Part shown: one piece after another, positions 8,153-17,347 of the stretch
Position numbering within the stretch: position 1 is the first letter of the stretch
How the letters are laid out: every line of letters begins with the position of its first letter
Source: Cognatiyoonia sp965661665
Lineage (GTDB): Bacteria > Pseudomonadota > Alphaproteobacteria > Rhodobacterales > Rhodobacteraceae
Assembly (NCBI RefSeq): GCF_965661665.1
Contig: NZ_CBFIEO010000019.1
Span: forward strand, 1-43,110
Length of the DNA: 43,110 bases
Direction of reading: 5' to 3'
Translations under genes and position numbers: made by a program
The notes under the pieces: model-generated
What the model saw: only the letters and a program-made list of their open reading frames with translations
Databases searched by the model: none
What the model was told of the DNA's origin: nothing

Positions 8153-9675
8153 GTAGTTAGATCATTTCTTATGGGCGCGCTCGGCGCCACGGCTTGAACG
8201 AGTCTTTGTCTCGTCTCTCTGGTGCTTTTGACACCGTCTCCGATCACAGACGAACCACCGGCGACGGCACAGATGGAACCGTCATCTGATGAGCCGCCGG
8301 TTACGCCACAGACAGAGTTGGAGGTTGAAGCGGAGACACCTGAGATTGTTGACGCGATTGAGGTTGAGACACCAGCGACCGACGATGAAGAGGTTGCTGT
8401 CACAGATGCGCCCGACGTCACTACACCAAGCGTCGATGCAGTCGAGGATGTGGCTGATGCTGACCCGCTCGACAAAGCTGAGGCAACGATTGTTGAGGCT
8501 GAGATTGAAGCGGCGGCTATGGATGAAACGGCAGGCGTGGAGACCGCGACCATGGACACGGTACTGATCGCATCCCAAGGTAATGCACCGCAAGCGCCAC
8601 AAACCGACCAGATCGCAGATGTGTCAACGCAGTCGGCTGATCCGATTGCCGTGCCTGACGCATCTGGGGAGGAACTCACTTATGACAGTGCGGAACCTAG
8701 TGCCGACGTATCCGCAGAAGCCTAAGAGACTTCCGAACCCGCGGCACCTGAAGCGCAAGCAGAGCAAGTTATTTCACTTTCAGAACCGTTTACGCTGCCT
8801 GAGAACGAAGAAGACAGCGCAAGCTTAAGCCAGACGATTGAATTCCCGAACCCAAATGACGCGGAAGAGCGGACAACGCCACGGGTCATCAAGCTTTGGG
8901 AGGGCAGCAACAACCTCCCGACTGGGGATTCGGGTGTGCGCGTGAACCGCGTCATTACCGACACTGCGCCTGAAGCCGTTGAAATCGACGTGCCTGCTGC
9001 GGTGCCCTCAACAGCCTTCGATCGCTTTGTGGCGGATTTCGACAATCCGCAAGGAAAGCGGTTAATGGGCGTTGTTCTGTTGCATGAGGGCAGCTTGCTT
9101 GAGACGATTGACCATATTGCGACCTTGCCTTTACCAGTGACGGTTGTGCTCGACAGCGGCGATGAGCAGGTTCGCTCGACGATGTTGGACTATCGCACGG
9201 CGGGGGCCGAGGTGGCGCTCAAGGCCGATTTCCCCACGGGCGCGCGGGCCAATGATGTTGAGGTCGCGATGCAATCAGCGCTTGGCCTTGTACCCGACGC
9301 CGTCGCATTCGTTGATCCAGGCGATACGGGGACGCAAGACAGCCGTGATGTGACCAACCAAACCATCGAAGTGCTCGCCGTCGATGGGCGAGGTCTATGA
9401 TTGCCAAGAAAGGGCTTAATGCTGCGCTGCACGTGGCTAAGGGTGCGGGCATTCCATCCGCGACTATCTATCGGGAACTAGATGCGGAAGGTCAAACCGC
9501 GCGGGTGATCGGTCGCTTCCTTGAACAAGCGGCGTTCCTAGCGCGGCGAGATGATGGTGTCATCCTTTTGGGTCGTATGAGTGATGAGATGATTGAGGCT
9601 TTGCGCAAATGGGCAGAGCTAAACGAAACTGGGCGTGTGACGCTGGGGCCGCTTTCAGCTGCGCTTCAGCCGTGA
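8153..9675 (+). pseudogene. Divergent polysaccharide deacetylase family gene, broken
   Basis: The C-terminal half (about 9008-9675) reads like the DUF610/Polysacc_deac_2 family: KRLMGVVLLHEGSLLETIDHI, LPVTVVLDSG, DAVAFVDPGD, then after the shift GIPSATIYRELD and FLARRDDGVILLGR. Before it comes a long Asp/Glu/Pro/Thr-rich linker (about 8240-8930) and a short hydrophobic N-terminal anchor (VSLVLLTPSP at about 8210-8235). One frame runs through all of this but is interrupted by TGA at 8195 and TAA at 8723, and near 9395 a one-base shift separates VDGRGL from MIAKKGLNAAL. No good start codon or ribosome site is visible. It would have been a membrane-anchored periplasmic protein. Its 3' end overlaps the EamA gene on the other strand by 21 bases. 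Confidence 0.8.
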
Positions 9676-10575
9676 TGCGGCAAGGGCGGGCAACCGCCCA
9701 TCTGTGACGCATAACCCCACCGCTATGAACGCAAAGCCCGCCCAAGCGGTCGGCGTAAGACGCTCGTCCAGAAACGCGGCCCCCAGCAGGATCGCAAAGG
9801 GTGGTATCAGGAGTGTGACAAGCATGAGATTGGCTGCACCCGCCCGCGTCAGAATCGCGAAATAGAGCACGTAGGCCAAGACGGTAGACAGCGCTGCGAG
9901 ACCAAAAACGGATGCTGTGGTTGTTGATGAAAGTGCGTAGGTCGGTGGCCCATCCACAATCAGAACAATGGGCAGCATCATCAAGCTGCTGCCCGCCACC
10001 ATGCCAAATGCATTGACCAGCGCTGGCTGTGTGGAGAGTTGCGTCTTGGCCCAGACGCTTGCAAAGGCATAGGACAGTGCGGCGAGCACGACTGCACCTT
10101 GTCCAAGGTTAGTAGGCGAAAGCTCCGTCAAAGCGCTAGGTCCGATGATGACGGCAACACCGAGCAGGCCGAAGCCCGCGCCAATGAGCTTGCTTAGGGT
10201 CAGGGGTTCGTCTTTCAGAAGCATCCCAGCCACAACAGCACCGAAAAGCGCGGTGGTACCATTGAGGATAGACGCCAACCCGCTTTCAATTTGCGTTTGG
10301 CCCCAAAAGATGAGCGAAAAGGGGATGGCGTTGTTAAGCGCGCCCATCACGAGGAAGGCAAACCAGATGCGTGGGTCACGGGGCAGCGGGATTTTCCGGA
10401 TTATAACAATCGCCAGAAGGATCGGGCAGGCCCATGAAACGCGGTGAAACGTCACTGTCAGTGGTGGCACCTCCTCCAACGCGACTACAGCAAAAAAGAA
10501 TGACCCGCCCCAGACCGCCGCAAGGGCGAGGAGCATGAGTGTTGCTGAGAGTATCAGGCGTGGTGATTGGGTCAT
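9655..10575 (-). CDS. EamA/DMT-family permease
   Basis: This 306-residue inner-membrane protein has about ten hydrophobic segments in two homologous EamA halves (about 10-135 and 150-295). It shows the family-typical AAVWGGSFFFAVVAL near the N-terminus, and the second half ends in LLIPPFAILLGAAFLDERLTPTAWAG. Members export amino acids, nucleotides or other small metabolites; the substrate cannot be read from sequence. It starts 50 bases after the trpE stop on the same strand, so it may be cotranscribed with trpE, but nothing ties it to tryptophan. Confidence 0.88.
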   Translation of the reverse strand: MTQSPRLILSATLMLLALAAVWGGSFFFAVVALEEVPPLTVTFHRVSWACPILLAIVIIRKIPLPRDPRIWFAFLVMGALNNAIPFSLIFWGQTQIESGLASILNGTTALFGAVVAGMLLKDEPLTLSKLIGAGFGLLGVAVIIGPSALTELSPTNLGQGAVVLAALSYAFASVWAKTQLSTQPALVNAFGMVAGSSLMMLPIVLIVDGPPTYALSSTTTASVFGLAALSTVLAYVLYFAILTRAGAANLMLVTLLIPPFAILLGAAFLDERLTPTAWAGFAFIAVGLCVTDGRLPALAASRLKRS

Positions 10576-10625
10576 AAGCGAATCGTAGCTGTCGCTTTGC
10601 GGTCAAGCGACCCGTTTCTTGTGCC

Positions 10626-12134
10626 TTAGCCGTTGCCGTCGCCGGTAAACATGCCCGCGTCCGCTGCTGCCTTGCGAATGGCGTTTGATTTGTGGACGGT
10701 TTCCATATATTCCGCCTCTGGCTCACTGTCATAGACGACACCGCCGCCAGCCTGAATATAAAGTTTTTGGTCCTTCACCACGGCCGTGCGCAGCGCGATG
10801 CACATATCCATGTCGCCATTGACGGAGAAATACCCGCAGCCGCCGCCATAGACACCACGCTTTTCCGGCTCAAGCTCGTCGATGATCTCCATCGCACGAA
10901 CCTTTGGTGCGCCCGATACGGTGCCCGCGGGCATCCCCGCGAAATAGGCGGAAAGGGCGTCTTGATCCTCCGCCAGCTCACCCGTCACGTTGGAGACAAT
11001 GTGCATCACATGGCTGTAGCGTTCGATGATGAACTGCTCAGTGGGCTTCACCGTCCCGATTTTGGAGACTTTGCCAGTGTCGTTGCGCCCAAGGTCAAGC
11101 AGCATCAAATGCTCTGCCATTTCCTTGGCATCCGCCAACAAGTCCGCTTCGTTGGCGTCATCCTCTGTCGGCGTTGCGCCGCGCGGGCGGGTGCCTGCGA
11201 TTGGGCGGATGGTGACTTCGCTGCCAAAGACGCGGACGAGGATTTCTGGGCTCGCACCCACAACTTGAAAACCGCCAAAATTGAAGTAGAACATGAACGG
11301 TGACGGGTTCGTGCGGCGCAGTGATCTATAGAGCGCGAAGGGTGGCTGCGGGAAGTCCTGCGTCCAGCGTTGCGACGGGACAACCTGAAAGATGTCGCCC
11401 GCACGGATGTATTCCTTGGCCTTTTCAACAGCGTCGAGATAGCCCTGATGCGTGAAGTTCGACGTCGGCTCCCGATCTGGCGCCGGTTCGCGGAAATCGC
11501 GGTCGTTGGGGATGGGCCGATCCAAGGCGCGTTTCGCGTCCATCACCCGCTCCGCCGCTTGAGCGTATGCCGCTTTGGCCGACAGACCCGAGCCTGTCCA
11601 TGCAGGCGATACAAGGATCACATCGCCCTTAACGCCGTCAAGCACCGCGACCACAGACGGGCGCATCATAATGCCATCGGGCAGGCCGAGTGGGTCAGGG
11701 TTGATGTTGGGCAAATGCTCGACCAAGCGGATGGTATCATAGCCTAGATAGCCGAAAAGCCCCGCAGAAGCGGCGGGCAGGTCGGCAGGAAGGTCCATCC
11801 TGCTTTCTTCCAGAACCCCGCGAAATGCTGTCAAAGGATCGTCATCGCAATCGGTGAAGGCGTCCAAATCGACACGCGCGTTGCGGTTGATCTGTGCCTT
11901 GGTGCCATGACATTTCCAGATAAGGTCGGGGTTCATGCCAACCATCGAATAGCGCCCGCGCACCTCGCCACCAGTGACTGATTCGAGGATGAAGCTGTGT
12001 GTCCCAGCATTCGCCAAACGCAACATTAGCGAGACGGGCGTGTCAAGGTCGGCCGCCAATCGCGTGTAGACCACCTGACTTTCGTCCGCATCATATCGCG
12101 CGGCAAAGTCATCATATGCCGGTTGGATCGCCAT
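10626..12134 (-). CDS. trpE: Anthranilate synthase component I
   Basis: TrpE makes anthranilate from chorismate using ammonia from TrpG. The 502-residue chorismate-binding enzyme has the feedback-inhibition motif LES at residues 50-52, PIAGTRPRGATPTEDDANEAD near 310-330, LMLLDLGRNDTGKVSKIG near 345, and the C-terminal GGCGYFSVNGDMDMCIALRT with QAGGGVVYDSEPEAE. Length is normal, and it is not fused to TrpG as in rhizobia. It begins five bases after the ppiD stop with no clear ribosome site, so reinitiation from ppiD is likely. It is separated from trpG by about 2.6 kb. I see no trp leader peptide. Confidence 0.96.
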   Translation of the reverse strand: MAIQPAYDDFAARYDADESQVVYTRLAADLDTPVSLMLRLANAGTHSFILESVTGGEVRGRYSMVGMNPDLIWKCHGTKAQINRNARVDLDAFTDCDDDPLTAFRGVLEESRMDLPADLPAASAGLFGYLGYDTIRLVEHLPNINPDPLGLPDGIMMRPSVVAVLDGVKGDVILVSPAWTGSGLSAKAAYAQAAERVMDAKRALDRPIPNDRDFREPAPDREPTSNFTHQGYLDAVEKAKEYIRAGDIFQVVPSQRWTQDFPQPPFALYRSLRRTNPSPFMFYFNFGGFQVVGASPEILVRVFGSEVTIRPIAGTRPRGATPTEDDANEADLLADAKEMAEHLMLLDLGRNDTGKVSKIGTVKPTEQFIIERYSHVMHIVSNVTGELAEDQDALSAYFAGMPAGTVSGAPKVRAMEIIDELEPEKRGVYGGGCGYFSVNGDMDMCIALRTAVVKDQKLYIQAGGGVVYDSEPEAEYMETVHKSNAIRKAAADAGMFTGDGNG

Positions 12135-12139
12135 AAGTT

Positions 12140-13981
12140 TTATTGAAACTGACTGTGAACCGCGTCGATAATCGCGGCATCAAGCTGCACATCGGTCCGG
12201 CGCTGCACGGCACCGGCGTAGGCATCAAACAAATCCTGCGCGATGCCACCCTGGGCAAGGCCGCTGATCTGCTCACGCTCTGCCGATGTCATGGTATTTT
12301 CTGGATTGGGCGGGTTGATTGCATCCACGCGGGCGATGATCGCGCCGGTTGGGGTTTCAACCACGACCGTTTCGGACAGCGGAGTTGCGAAAACCTCTGT
12401 TATAAACGCAGGTGGGGTGCCTTCAACAAAGCTGCGACGGGTGAGGCCGAACTCATTGATCGATGCCAGATCGAGGCTTGCAAAATCGGTTAGTGGATCG
12501 ATTTGGGTTGACATCTCTTCTGCAAGCTCCACCACAGCCTCGCGTTCTTGATCGGCGGTCCAGAATGCAATCACTTGCTCTCTAACGCCCTCAAACGGGA
12601 TCACGCTTGGCGGTGTCACACCATCAAGGCGCAGGGCAAAGATGCCACCGTCGGACAGGTTGTTGATCGCAGGAAAGTCGCTCTCGCTCGCCGTCGATGC
12701 TGCTACGCGGAACTCACCATAGGCTGCAATCTCGTCCGCGCTGTCAGGGGTGAGGCTAATTTGGCCAAACTGCATATCAGTTTCGTTCGCCAACTCTTCC
12801 AACGACGCGCCACCCACCAGCAAGTCCGTGATAAACTCAACCGACCCGTCAATCACGCGCCGCGCGCGGTCTGCTGAGGCTTCGACGCGCAACTGGTCAG
12901 CAGCGTCCTCAAAGCTTGTTTCTTGCGCATTCAAAACCGCGTTCATGCGGAACAGTGCTGGACCGATGGACGAATTAAGTGGCCCAACCACATCGCCAGC
13001 TTCCGCTCCAAACACTGCTTCGCCCGCAGCGCCCAATTCGTCCTTATCCACGTCGCCCAGATCAACATCGGCAAGGTCCAAGCCGCGCTCTTCTACCAGC
13101 GCGTCAAAATCGATCTCGCCGGCGTCGAGTTGGGCTTTCGCCGCAGTGGCAGACGCTTCGTCCACGAAGACCAACCGTTCCACCAAACGGCGCTCCGGCT
13201 GCACAAACTCAGCGATCCGATCGTTGTAGATTTGGCGAAGCGTGTCTTCCTCAATCTGAAGATCATCTTGGATCATGTCTGGCGTCAACCATGCAAAAGA
13301 AATCTCCCGCGCCTCTGAGGTGGTGAAGAGGTCTGGATTGGCCTCAAAAAACGCTCGTAGGTCTTCGTCCGTTGGCGCCGCAATCGCCGTCTCAAGATCA
13401 TCAGCGGTCAGATTGGCAAAAACGAAGTCGCGCTGCTCCCCATAGAACTGAACCAGTTGGTCGGTGTAGGCCTCTGGCGCGGTAATGCCACCAACGATGG
13501 CGGACTGTAGGATTGTGCGGGCCGCGCTTTCGCGGATTGAGGTTTCGTAAAGCGCTTCGGTGATCCCATTGCGGCGCAGGGCGCTGCGGTAAGCTTCGCG
13601 GTCAAACGACCCGTCAAGACCACGGAAGCTCGGCACGCGAAGCACTTCTTCGCGGACGCGCTCATCACCGACGGAGAGGCCCATTTGCATCGCCTCATTG
13701 TCCAGCGTCCGTGCCGTGATCAGTTGCGATTGGGCGAGGGCGACAACGCCTAGGCTTTCCGCTTCTTGAAAGGTGATGCGGCTGCCCAGTTGCGATTCAA
13801 ACGCGCTCAGTTGTTGGTTTAAAGCATTGCGGTAAGAGGTGACGGATACATCTTTGTCCCCAACCGTGCCGATTGAGCGGACATTGCTGTTAAATCCACC
13901 GGTGCCAAAGCCCAGCAAACCAACACAGAGCAACAACATAATTGCCCAAAGAAAATAACGTGGTTTCTTCTGTTCAGCCAT
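12140..13981 (-). CDS. ppiD: PpiD/SurA-like periplasmic peptidyl-prolyl isomerase
   Basis: This 613-residue protein begins MAEQKKPRYFLWAIMLLLCV, a single membrane anchor (about residues 10-30) with the rest in the periplasm. A SurA_N_3-type chaperone region follows (about 40-230). A parvulin-like segment follows at about 260-360, with a family-like but divergent sequence, and then a long C-terminal chaperone part. The family folds outer-membrane proteins near the Sec translocon. The ATG at 13981-13979 is chosen because the anchor begins right after it; the upstream extension is out of character. In roseobacters this gene commonly precedes trpE, and here the gap is five bases. Whether the isomerase site is active cannot be judged by eye. 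Confidence 0.88.
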   Translation of the reverse strand: MAEQKKPRYFLWAIMLLLCVGLLGFGTGGFNSNVRSIGTVGDKDVSVTSYRNALNQQLSAFESQLGSRITFQEAESLGVVALAQSQLITARTLDNEAMQMGLSVGDERVREEVLRVPSFRGLDGSFDREAYRSALRRNGITEALYETSIRESAARTILQSAIVGGITAPEAYTDQLVQFYGEQRDFVFANLTADDLETAIAAPTDEDLRAFFEANPDLFTTSEAREISFAWLTPDMIQDDLQIEEDTLRQIYNDRIAEFVQPERRLVERLVFVDEASATAAKAQLDAGEIDFDALVEERGLDLADVDLGDVDKDELGAAGEAVFGAEAGDVVGPLNSSIGPALFRMNAVLNAQETSFEDAADQLRVEASADRARRVIDGSVEFITDLLVGGASLEELANETDMQFGQISLTPDSADEIAAYGEFRVAASTASESDFPAINNLSDGGIFALRLDGVTPPSVIPFEGVREQVIAFWTADQEREAVVELAEEMSTQIDPLTDFASLDLASINEFGLTRRSFVEGTPPAFITEVFATPLSETVVVETPTGAIIARVDAINPPNPENTMTSAEREQISGLAQGGIAQDLFDAYAGAVQRRTDVQLDAAIIDAVHSQFQ

Positions 13982-14057
13982 CTGCGTGGATACCCTGTGC
14001 AATGAGCGGTTTTTGCTTTTGCAACTGCATATGGTGCAGGCGGGCGGGGCGCAAGGG

Positions 14058-15233
14058 TTAGGGGATGAAAGCCACCAGCCTGTCGAACAATTTTGCGATG
14101 CCAGAACGGTCGATATTGGCGAAAGCGACGCGCAGCTGCTGTGCACCCGACGGATCGCTGTCTGGAACGAACATTGTGCCGGGCAGCAATAGGATGCCTG
14201 CGTCTTTCACCAAGCGCGGGGCAAGGTCGGCTGACGACAGATCAAAAGGGTGTTTCATGTAGGCAAAATAGGCGCCGCATCCCAAAAGCTCCCAACCCTT
14301 TGCTTCGAGCTTTGGCATATTGTCCGCGATGGCCGCGCGGCGGTCTAAAATCTCCAACCGTTCGCCGGCGACCCAGTCGGACAGGTGTTGCATCCCCCAA
14401 AGCGCGGCGCGTTGGCCCAATTGGTTTGGGCAGATGGTGACAGTGTCGAGGAATTTCTCCATCTCCCTCAAACGCCCTGGTGCCGCAACAACAGCCCCGA
14501 CGCGATGCCCCGTGAGACGATAGGCTTTGGAAAAGGAATAGAGGTGGATCAATGTCGCGTCCCAATCCTGCTGCGTAAACAGCGGGTGGGGTGCTCCCTC
14601 CCGACTGTCGAAATCGCGGTAGGTCTCATCAATGATCAGCGCAATGCCGTGGGCCTGCGCCAGCTTGAAAAAGGCGAGCACCGTGTCCGCAGGATATTCG
14701 ACACCGCAGGGGTTGTTTGGGCTGACGAGTGCGATGGCACGAGTTTTGGGGGTGATCAACGCTTCGGCATCGCTGGAAATAGGGATCGAATTATCGCCGG
14801 TTTTGAGCGGTACCGTTTTGACGCCGCTCATGTCGAGCCACATTGCGTGGTTGAAGTAATAAGGCGTCGGAATGATGACCTCATCCCCATCGCTACAGAG
14901 CGACGCAATGGACGCGGCGAAGGCTTGGTTGCAGCCTGAGGTGATAGCTACCTTCTCCTCAGTAATCGCTGCGCCATAGGCATCTGACCACCGCGCCGCG
15001 ACCTCTTGTCTGAGTGCTGGCAGACCCAAAACGGGGCCGTAGATATGGCTTGTTGGATCTTCAACAATCATCTGGGCCATCGCCGCCCGCAGGTTTTCAG
15101 GCGGGGGATCGACGGGTGCTGCCTGACTGACGTTGAGCAGTGGACGGTCGCCGGGATGATCCACGCCCTCAAGCCAGCGACGCGCCTCCATTACGGGCGG
15201 CGCAAAGGTCGAAGCGGTGCGGGGTTGGGTCAT
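14058..15233 (-). CDS. Class I/II PLP-dependent aminotransferase
   Basis: This 391-residue fold-type I aminotransferase has the cofactor stretch VAITSGCNQAFAASI near 100, LVSPNNPCGVEYP near 175, the Asp of IIDETYRDF near 205, the Schiff-base Lys in LYSFSKAYRLTGHRVG near 240, and an Arg near the C-terminus in QQLRVAFANI. It resembles the aspartate-aminotransferase-like group. The amino-acid substrate is unknown. The ATG at 15233-15231 (MTQPRTASTFAPP) fits the family, and the longer frame runs into intergenic sequence. It lies 26 bases after gpt on the same strand. Confidence 0.9.
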   Translation of the reverse strand: MTQPRTASTFAPPVMEARRWLEGVDHPGDRPLLNVSQAAPVDPPPENLRAAMAQMIVEDPTSHIYGPVLGLPALRQEVAARWSDAYGAAITEEKVAITSGCNQAFAASIASLCSDGDEVIIPTPYYFNHAMWLDMSGVKTVPLKTGDNSIPISSDAEALITPKTRAIALVSPNNPCGVEYPADTVLAFFKLAQAHGIALIIDETYRDFDSREGAPHPLFTQQDWDATLIHLYSFSKAYRLTGHRVGAVVAAPGRLREMEKFLDTVTICPNQLGQRAALWGMQHLSDWVAGERLEILDRRAAIADNMPKLEAKGWELLGCGAYFAYMKHPFDLSSADLAPRLVKDAGILLLPGTMFVPDSDPSGAQQLRVAFANIDRSGIAKLFDRLVAFIP

Positions 15234-15259
15234 GTCAGTAGTGTCCTTGGCGGCTGAGA

Positions 15260-15778
15260 TCAATCTTTGCCGCGATACGGCTCCACATATTGTAGGGCCA
15301 TGTCCCATGGAAAAAAGATCCACGTGTCTTGGCTGACGCCCGTGATGAAGGTGTCGACCTGTGGCTCCCCTTCAGGCTTGGCATAGACGGTGGCGAAATG
15401 TGCGCGTGGGTAAAGCTGGCGCACGAGTTCCAGCGTCTTACCGCTGTCGACAAGGTCATCGACGATCAGGATGCCGGTGCCGTCGCCCATTATGTAAGTG
15501 TCAGGGGATTTGAGAACTTTCGCCTCCCGCCGCTGGTCGGCTTTGCCGCCGCCGGAGTGGTAAGACATAACAGAGATCGTATCGACCGTGCGGATATCAA
15601 GCTCCCTAGCCACGATCATGGCAGGGGCCATCCCGCCGCGCGTGATCGCAACCACGGCGCGCCATGCCCCGTCATCAGGGCCCTTGCCATCAAGTCGCCA
15701 TGCCAACGCACGGCTGTCGCGGTGAATTTGGTCCCAAGAAATGTGGAACCCTTTTTCGTGTGGAAGGCGATCTGTCAT
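15260..15778 (-). CDS. gpt: Xanthine phosphoribosyltransferase
   Basis: This 172-residue purine-salvage enzyme joins xanthine or guanine to PRPP. The PRPP-binding signature ILIVDDLVDSGKT is at residues 103-115. The N-terminal SWDQIHRDSRALAWRL and AVVAITRGGMAPA match Gpt rather than Hpt, and the C-terminal WIFFPWD is the Gpt purine-binding ending. Length matches the family. It is 12 bases downstream of the lysE-type gene in the fabI-led run. Confidence 0.94.
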   Translation of the reverse strand: MTDRLPHEKGFHISWDQIHRDSRALAWRLDGKGPDDGAWRAVVAITRGGMAPAMIVARELDIRTVDTISVMSYHSGGGKADQRREAKVLKSPDTYIMGDGTGILIVDDLVDSGKTLELVRQLYPRAHFATVYAKPEGEPQVDTFITGVSQDTWIFFPWDMALQYVEPYRGKD

Positions 15779-15790
15779 GCTCAGCTCCGG

Positions 15791-16408
15791 TCAGGTCAGT
15801 GCGATTTTCATGCCCAACAGGGCGAGGAACGTGCCAAAAGTCCGGTCGATCCAGACCTTTGCACGGCGATAGCCACTTCGGGCTTTTTCAGTTGAGAAAA
15901 GCCCTGCAACTATCAAATACCAAAGGGTTTCATTAATAAGGATGATGATAACAATGGCCGTTTTCCAGCCGAGCGCCGTGTCTGGTGGCACCAATCCAAT
16001 AAACACAGCGCCAAAGAAAACGGCTGATTTTGGATTGCTCAAGAAGGTCAGGTAGCCAAGGCGGATCGCGCTCCACGATGTGTGCGGATTCGCAGTGACT
16101 TCGCTAACGTCTGCCGTCGGCTCCTTTGCGTGCCGCCACATGCTGCAAGCAATGAAAAGGACGAAGGCCGCGCCTGCGAGTTTGAGGCCAACAAACAGGT
16201 AGGGTACCAGTTCGAAAAGAACGGCTACCCCCGTCATCGCCGCTATTGCCCATGTCGCAGCGCCCAAACCAAATCCTAAAGCCAATCCTGCCGCTGGTCC
16301 GAACCCTTCGGCGGCAGCAACCCGCAAGGAGACGATAAAGGCCGGGCCGGGGCTGATCGCGGCGGCCAAATGGATGGCCGCAATGGCGAAGAAAGCCGTC
16401 AGCGTCAC
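15791..16408 (-). CDS. LysE/RhtB-family amino-acid exporter
   Basis: This 205-residue inner-membrane protein has six hydrophobic segments. The family hallmark near the start is HLAAAISPGPAFIVSLRVAAAEG (residues 13-35), and LTFLSNPKSAVFFGAVF is near 120. Members export lysine, threonine, homoserine lactone and similar compounds; the substrate is unknown. The start is GTG at 16408-16406, three bases after the fabI stop, so it is probably coupled to fabI. Confidence 0.92.
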   Translation of the reverse strand: MTLTAFFAIAAIHLAAAISPGPAFIVSLRVAAAEGFGPAAGLALGFGLGAATWAIAAMTGVAVLFELVPYLFVGLKLAGAAFVLFIACSMWRHAKEPTADVSEVTANPHTSWSAIRLGYLTFLSNPKSAVFFGAVFIGLVPPDTALGWKTAIVIIILINETLWYLIVAGLFSTEKARSGYRRAKVWIDRTFGTFLALLGMKIALT

Positions 16409-16411
16409 TTA

Positions 16412-17218
16412 TTATTCCTTCGTGATATCAGGGGCATCGACGGCTTTCATGCCAACGACATGGTAACCTGAATCAACGTGCAGCACTTCGCCGGTCGTGC
16501 CAGAGCCGAGGTCGGACAACAGGTACAGCGCGGATTTACCCACATCTTCAATCGTCACAGTCCGGCGAAGCGGGGAGTTGTATTCATTCCACTTCAGAAT
16601 ATAGCGGAAATCGCCGATGCCAGAGGCGGCGAGCGTCTTGATGGGACCAGCGGAGATCGCATTGACCCGAATGCCGTCTTTGCCGAGGTCTTCGGCCAGA
16701 TAACGCACCGATGCCTCCAACGCCGCCTTGGCGACGCCCATGACATTATAATGTGGCATCACGCGTTCCGCGCCGTAGTATGTCAGCGTCAGGCAGGAGC
16801 CGCCATCGTTCATTATCTTTTCGGCACGTTGCACGACGGCGGTGAAAGAATAGACGGAGATATCCATCGACATCGCAAAATTGCCGCGTGTCGTATCCAC
16901 ATAGCGACCACGTAATTCATTTTTATCAGAAAAACCAATGGCATGCACGACGAAGTCCAAGCTGCCCCATTCCTCTTTCAATCTGTCAAAGAGTGCGTCA
17001 ATCGACGCTTCATCGCCCACGTCGCACGGGAGGACCAAGTTGGAACTGACAGACTCAGCCAGCGGTCCCACGCGCTTTTTCAAAGCCTCGCCCTGATAGG
17101 AAAACGCAAGTTTTGCGCCGGCATCCGCGCAGGCTTTCGCAATTCCCCATGCAATTGATTTGTCGTTGGCGAGGCCCATGATCAGGCCGCGCTTACCGGC
17201 CAAAAGCTGATTGGACAT
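16412..17218 (-). CDS. fabI: Enoyl-[acyl-carrier-protein] reductase FabI
   Basis: FabI reduces the enoyl-ACP double bond with NADH in fatty-acid elongation. The 268-residue short-chain-dehydrogenase fold shows GLANDKSIAWGIA (residues 15-27), LVLPCDV and VVHAIGFSDKNEL. The catalytic residues are Tyr147, Tyr157 and Lys164 in YYGAERVMPHYNVMGVAKA, the Tyr-x6-Lys spacing of FabI. Length is normal. It heads the minus-strand run and is divergent from pdxH; the shared 129-base gap holds an FNR-like palindrome. Confidence 0.96.
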   Translation of the reverse strand: MSNQLLAGKRGLIMGLANDKSIAWGIAKACADAGAKLAFSYQGEALKKRVGPLAESVSSNLVLPCDVGDEASIDALFDRLKEEWGSLDFVVHAIGFSDKNELRGRYVDTTRGNFAMSMDISVYSFTAVVQRAEKIMNDGGSCLTLTYYGAERVMPHYNVMGVAKAALEASVRYLAEDLGKDGIRVNAISAGPIKTLAASGIGDFRYILKWNEYNSPLRRTVTIEDVGKSALYLLSDLGSGTTGEVLHVDSGYHVVGMKAVDAPDITKE

Positions 17219-17281
17219 ATGCTCCGCTCCATCTATGTTTTTTTCGGGTGTAGGCTATTGCGTTTTTTGCCGCAAGCGCAC

Positions 17282-17295
17282 TTGATCCGGATCAA
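17282..17295. promoter_or_regulatory. Perfect FNR/FnrL-type box in fabI-pdxH gap
   Basis: TTGATCCGGATCAA is a fully self-complementary 14-mer matching the TTGAT-N4-ATCAA consensus of FNR-family regulators (FnrL in Rhodobacteraceae). Downstream, TATAGG at 17318-17323 could be the pdxH -10; a start near 17330 would put the box centre near -41.5, the class II activator position. It is 64 bases from the fabI ATG on the other side. The match is direct; the regulator and direction of effect are inference. Confidence 0.75.
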
Positions 17296-17347
17296 TCGAA
17301 GATCGGGTGGCGTTATCTATAGGTATCGTATCATGAAAGGGGACGCG

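Noticed and set aside
13982..14040. 18-codon ORF overlapping the ppiD start
   Set aside because: No ribosome site and no conservation argument available; likely chance.
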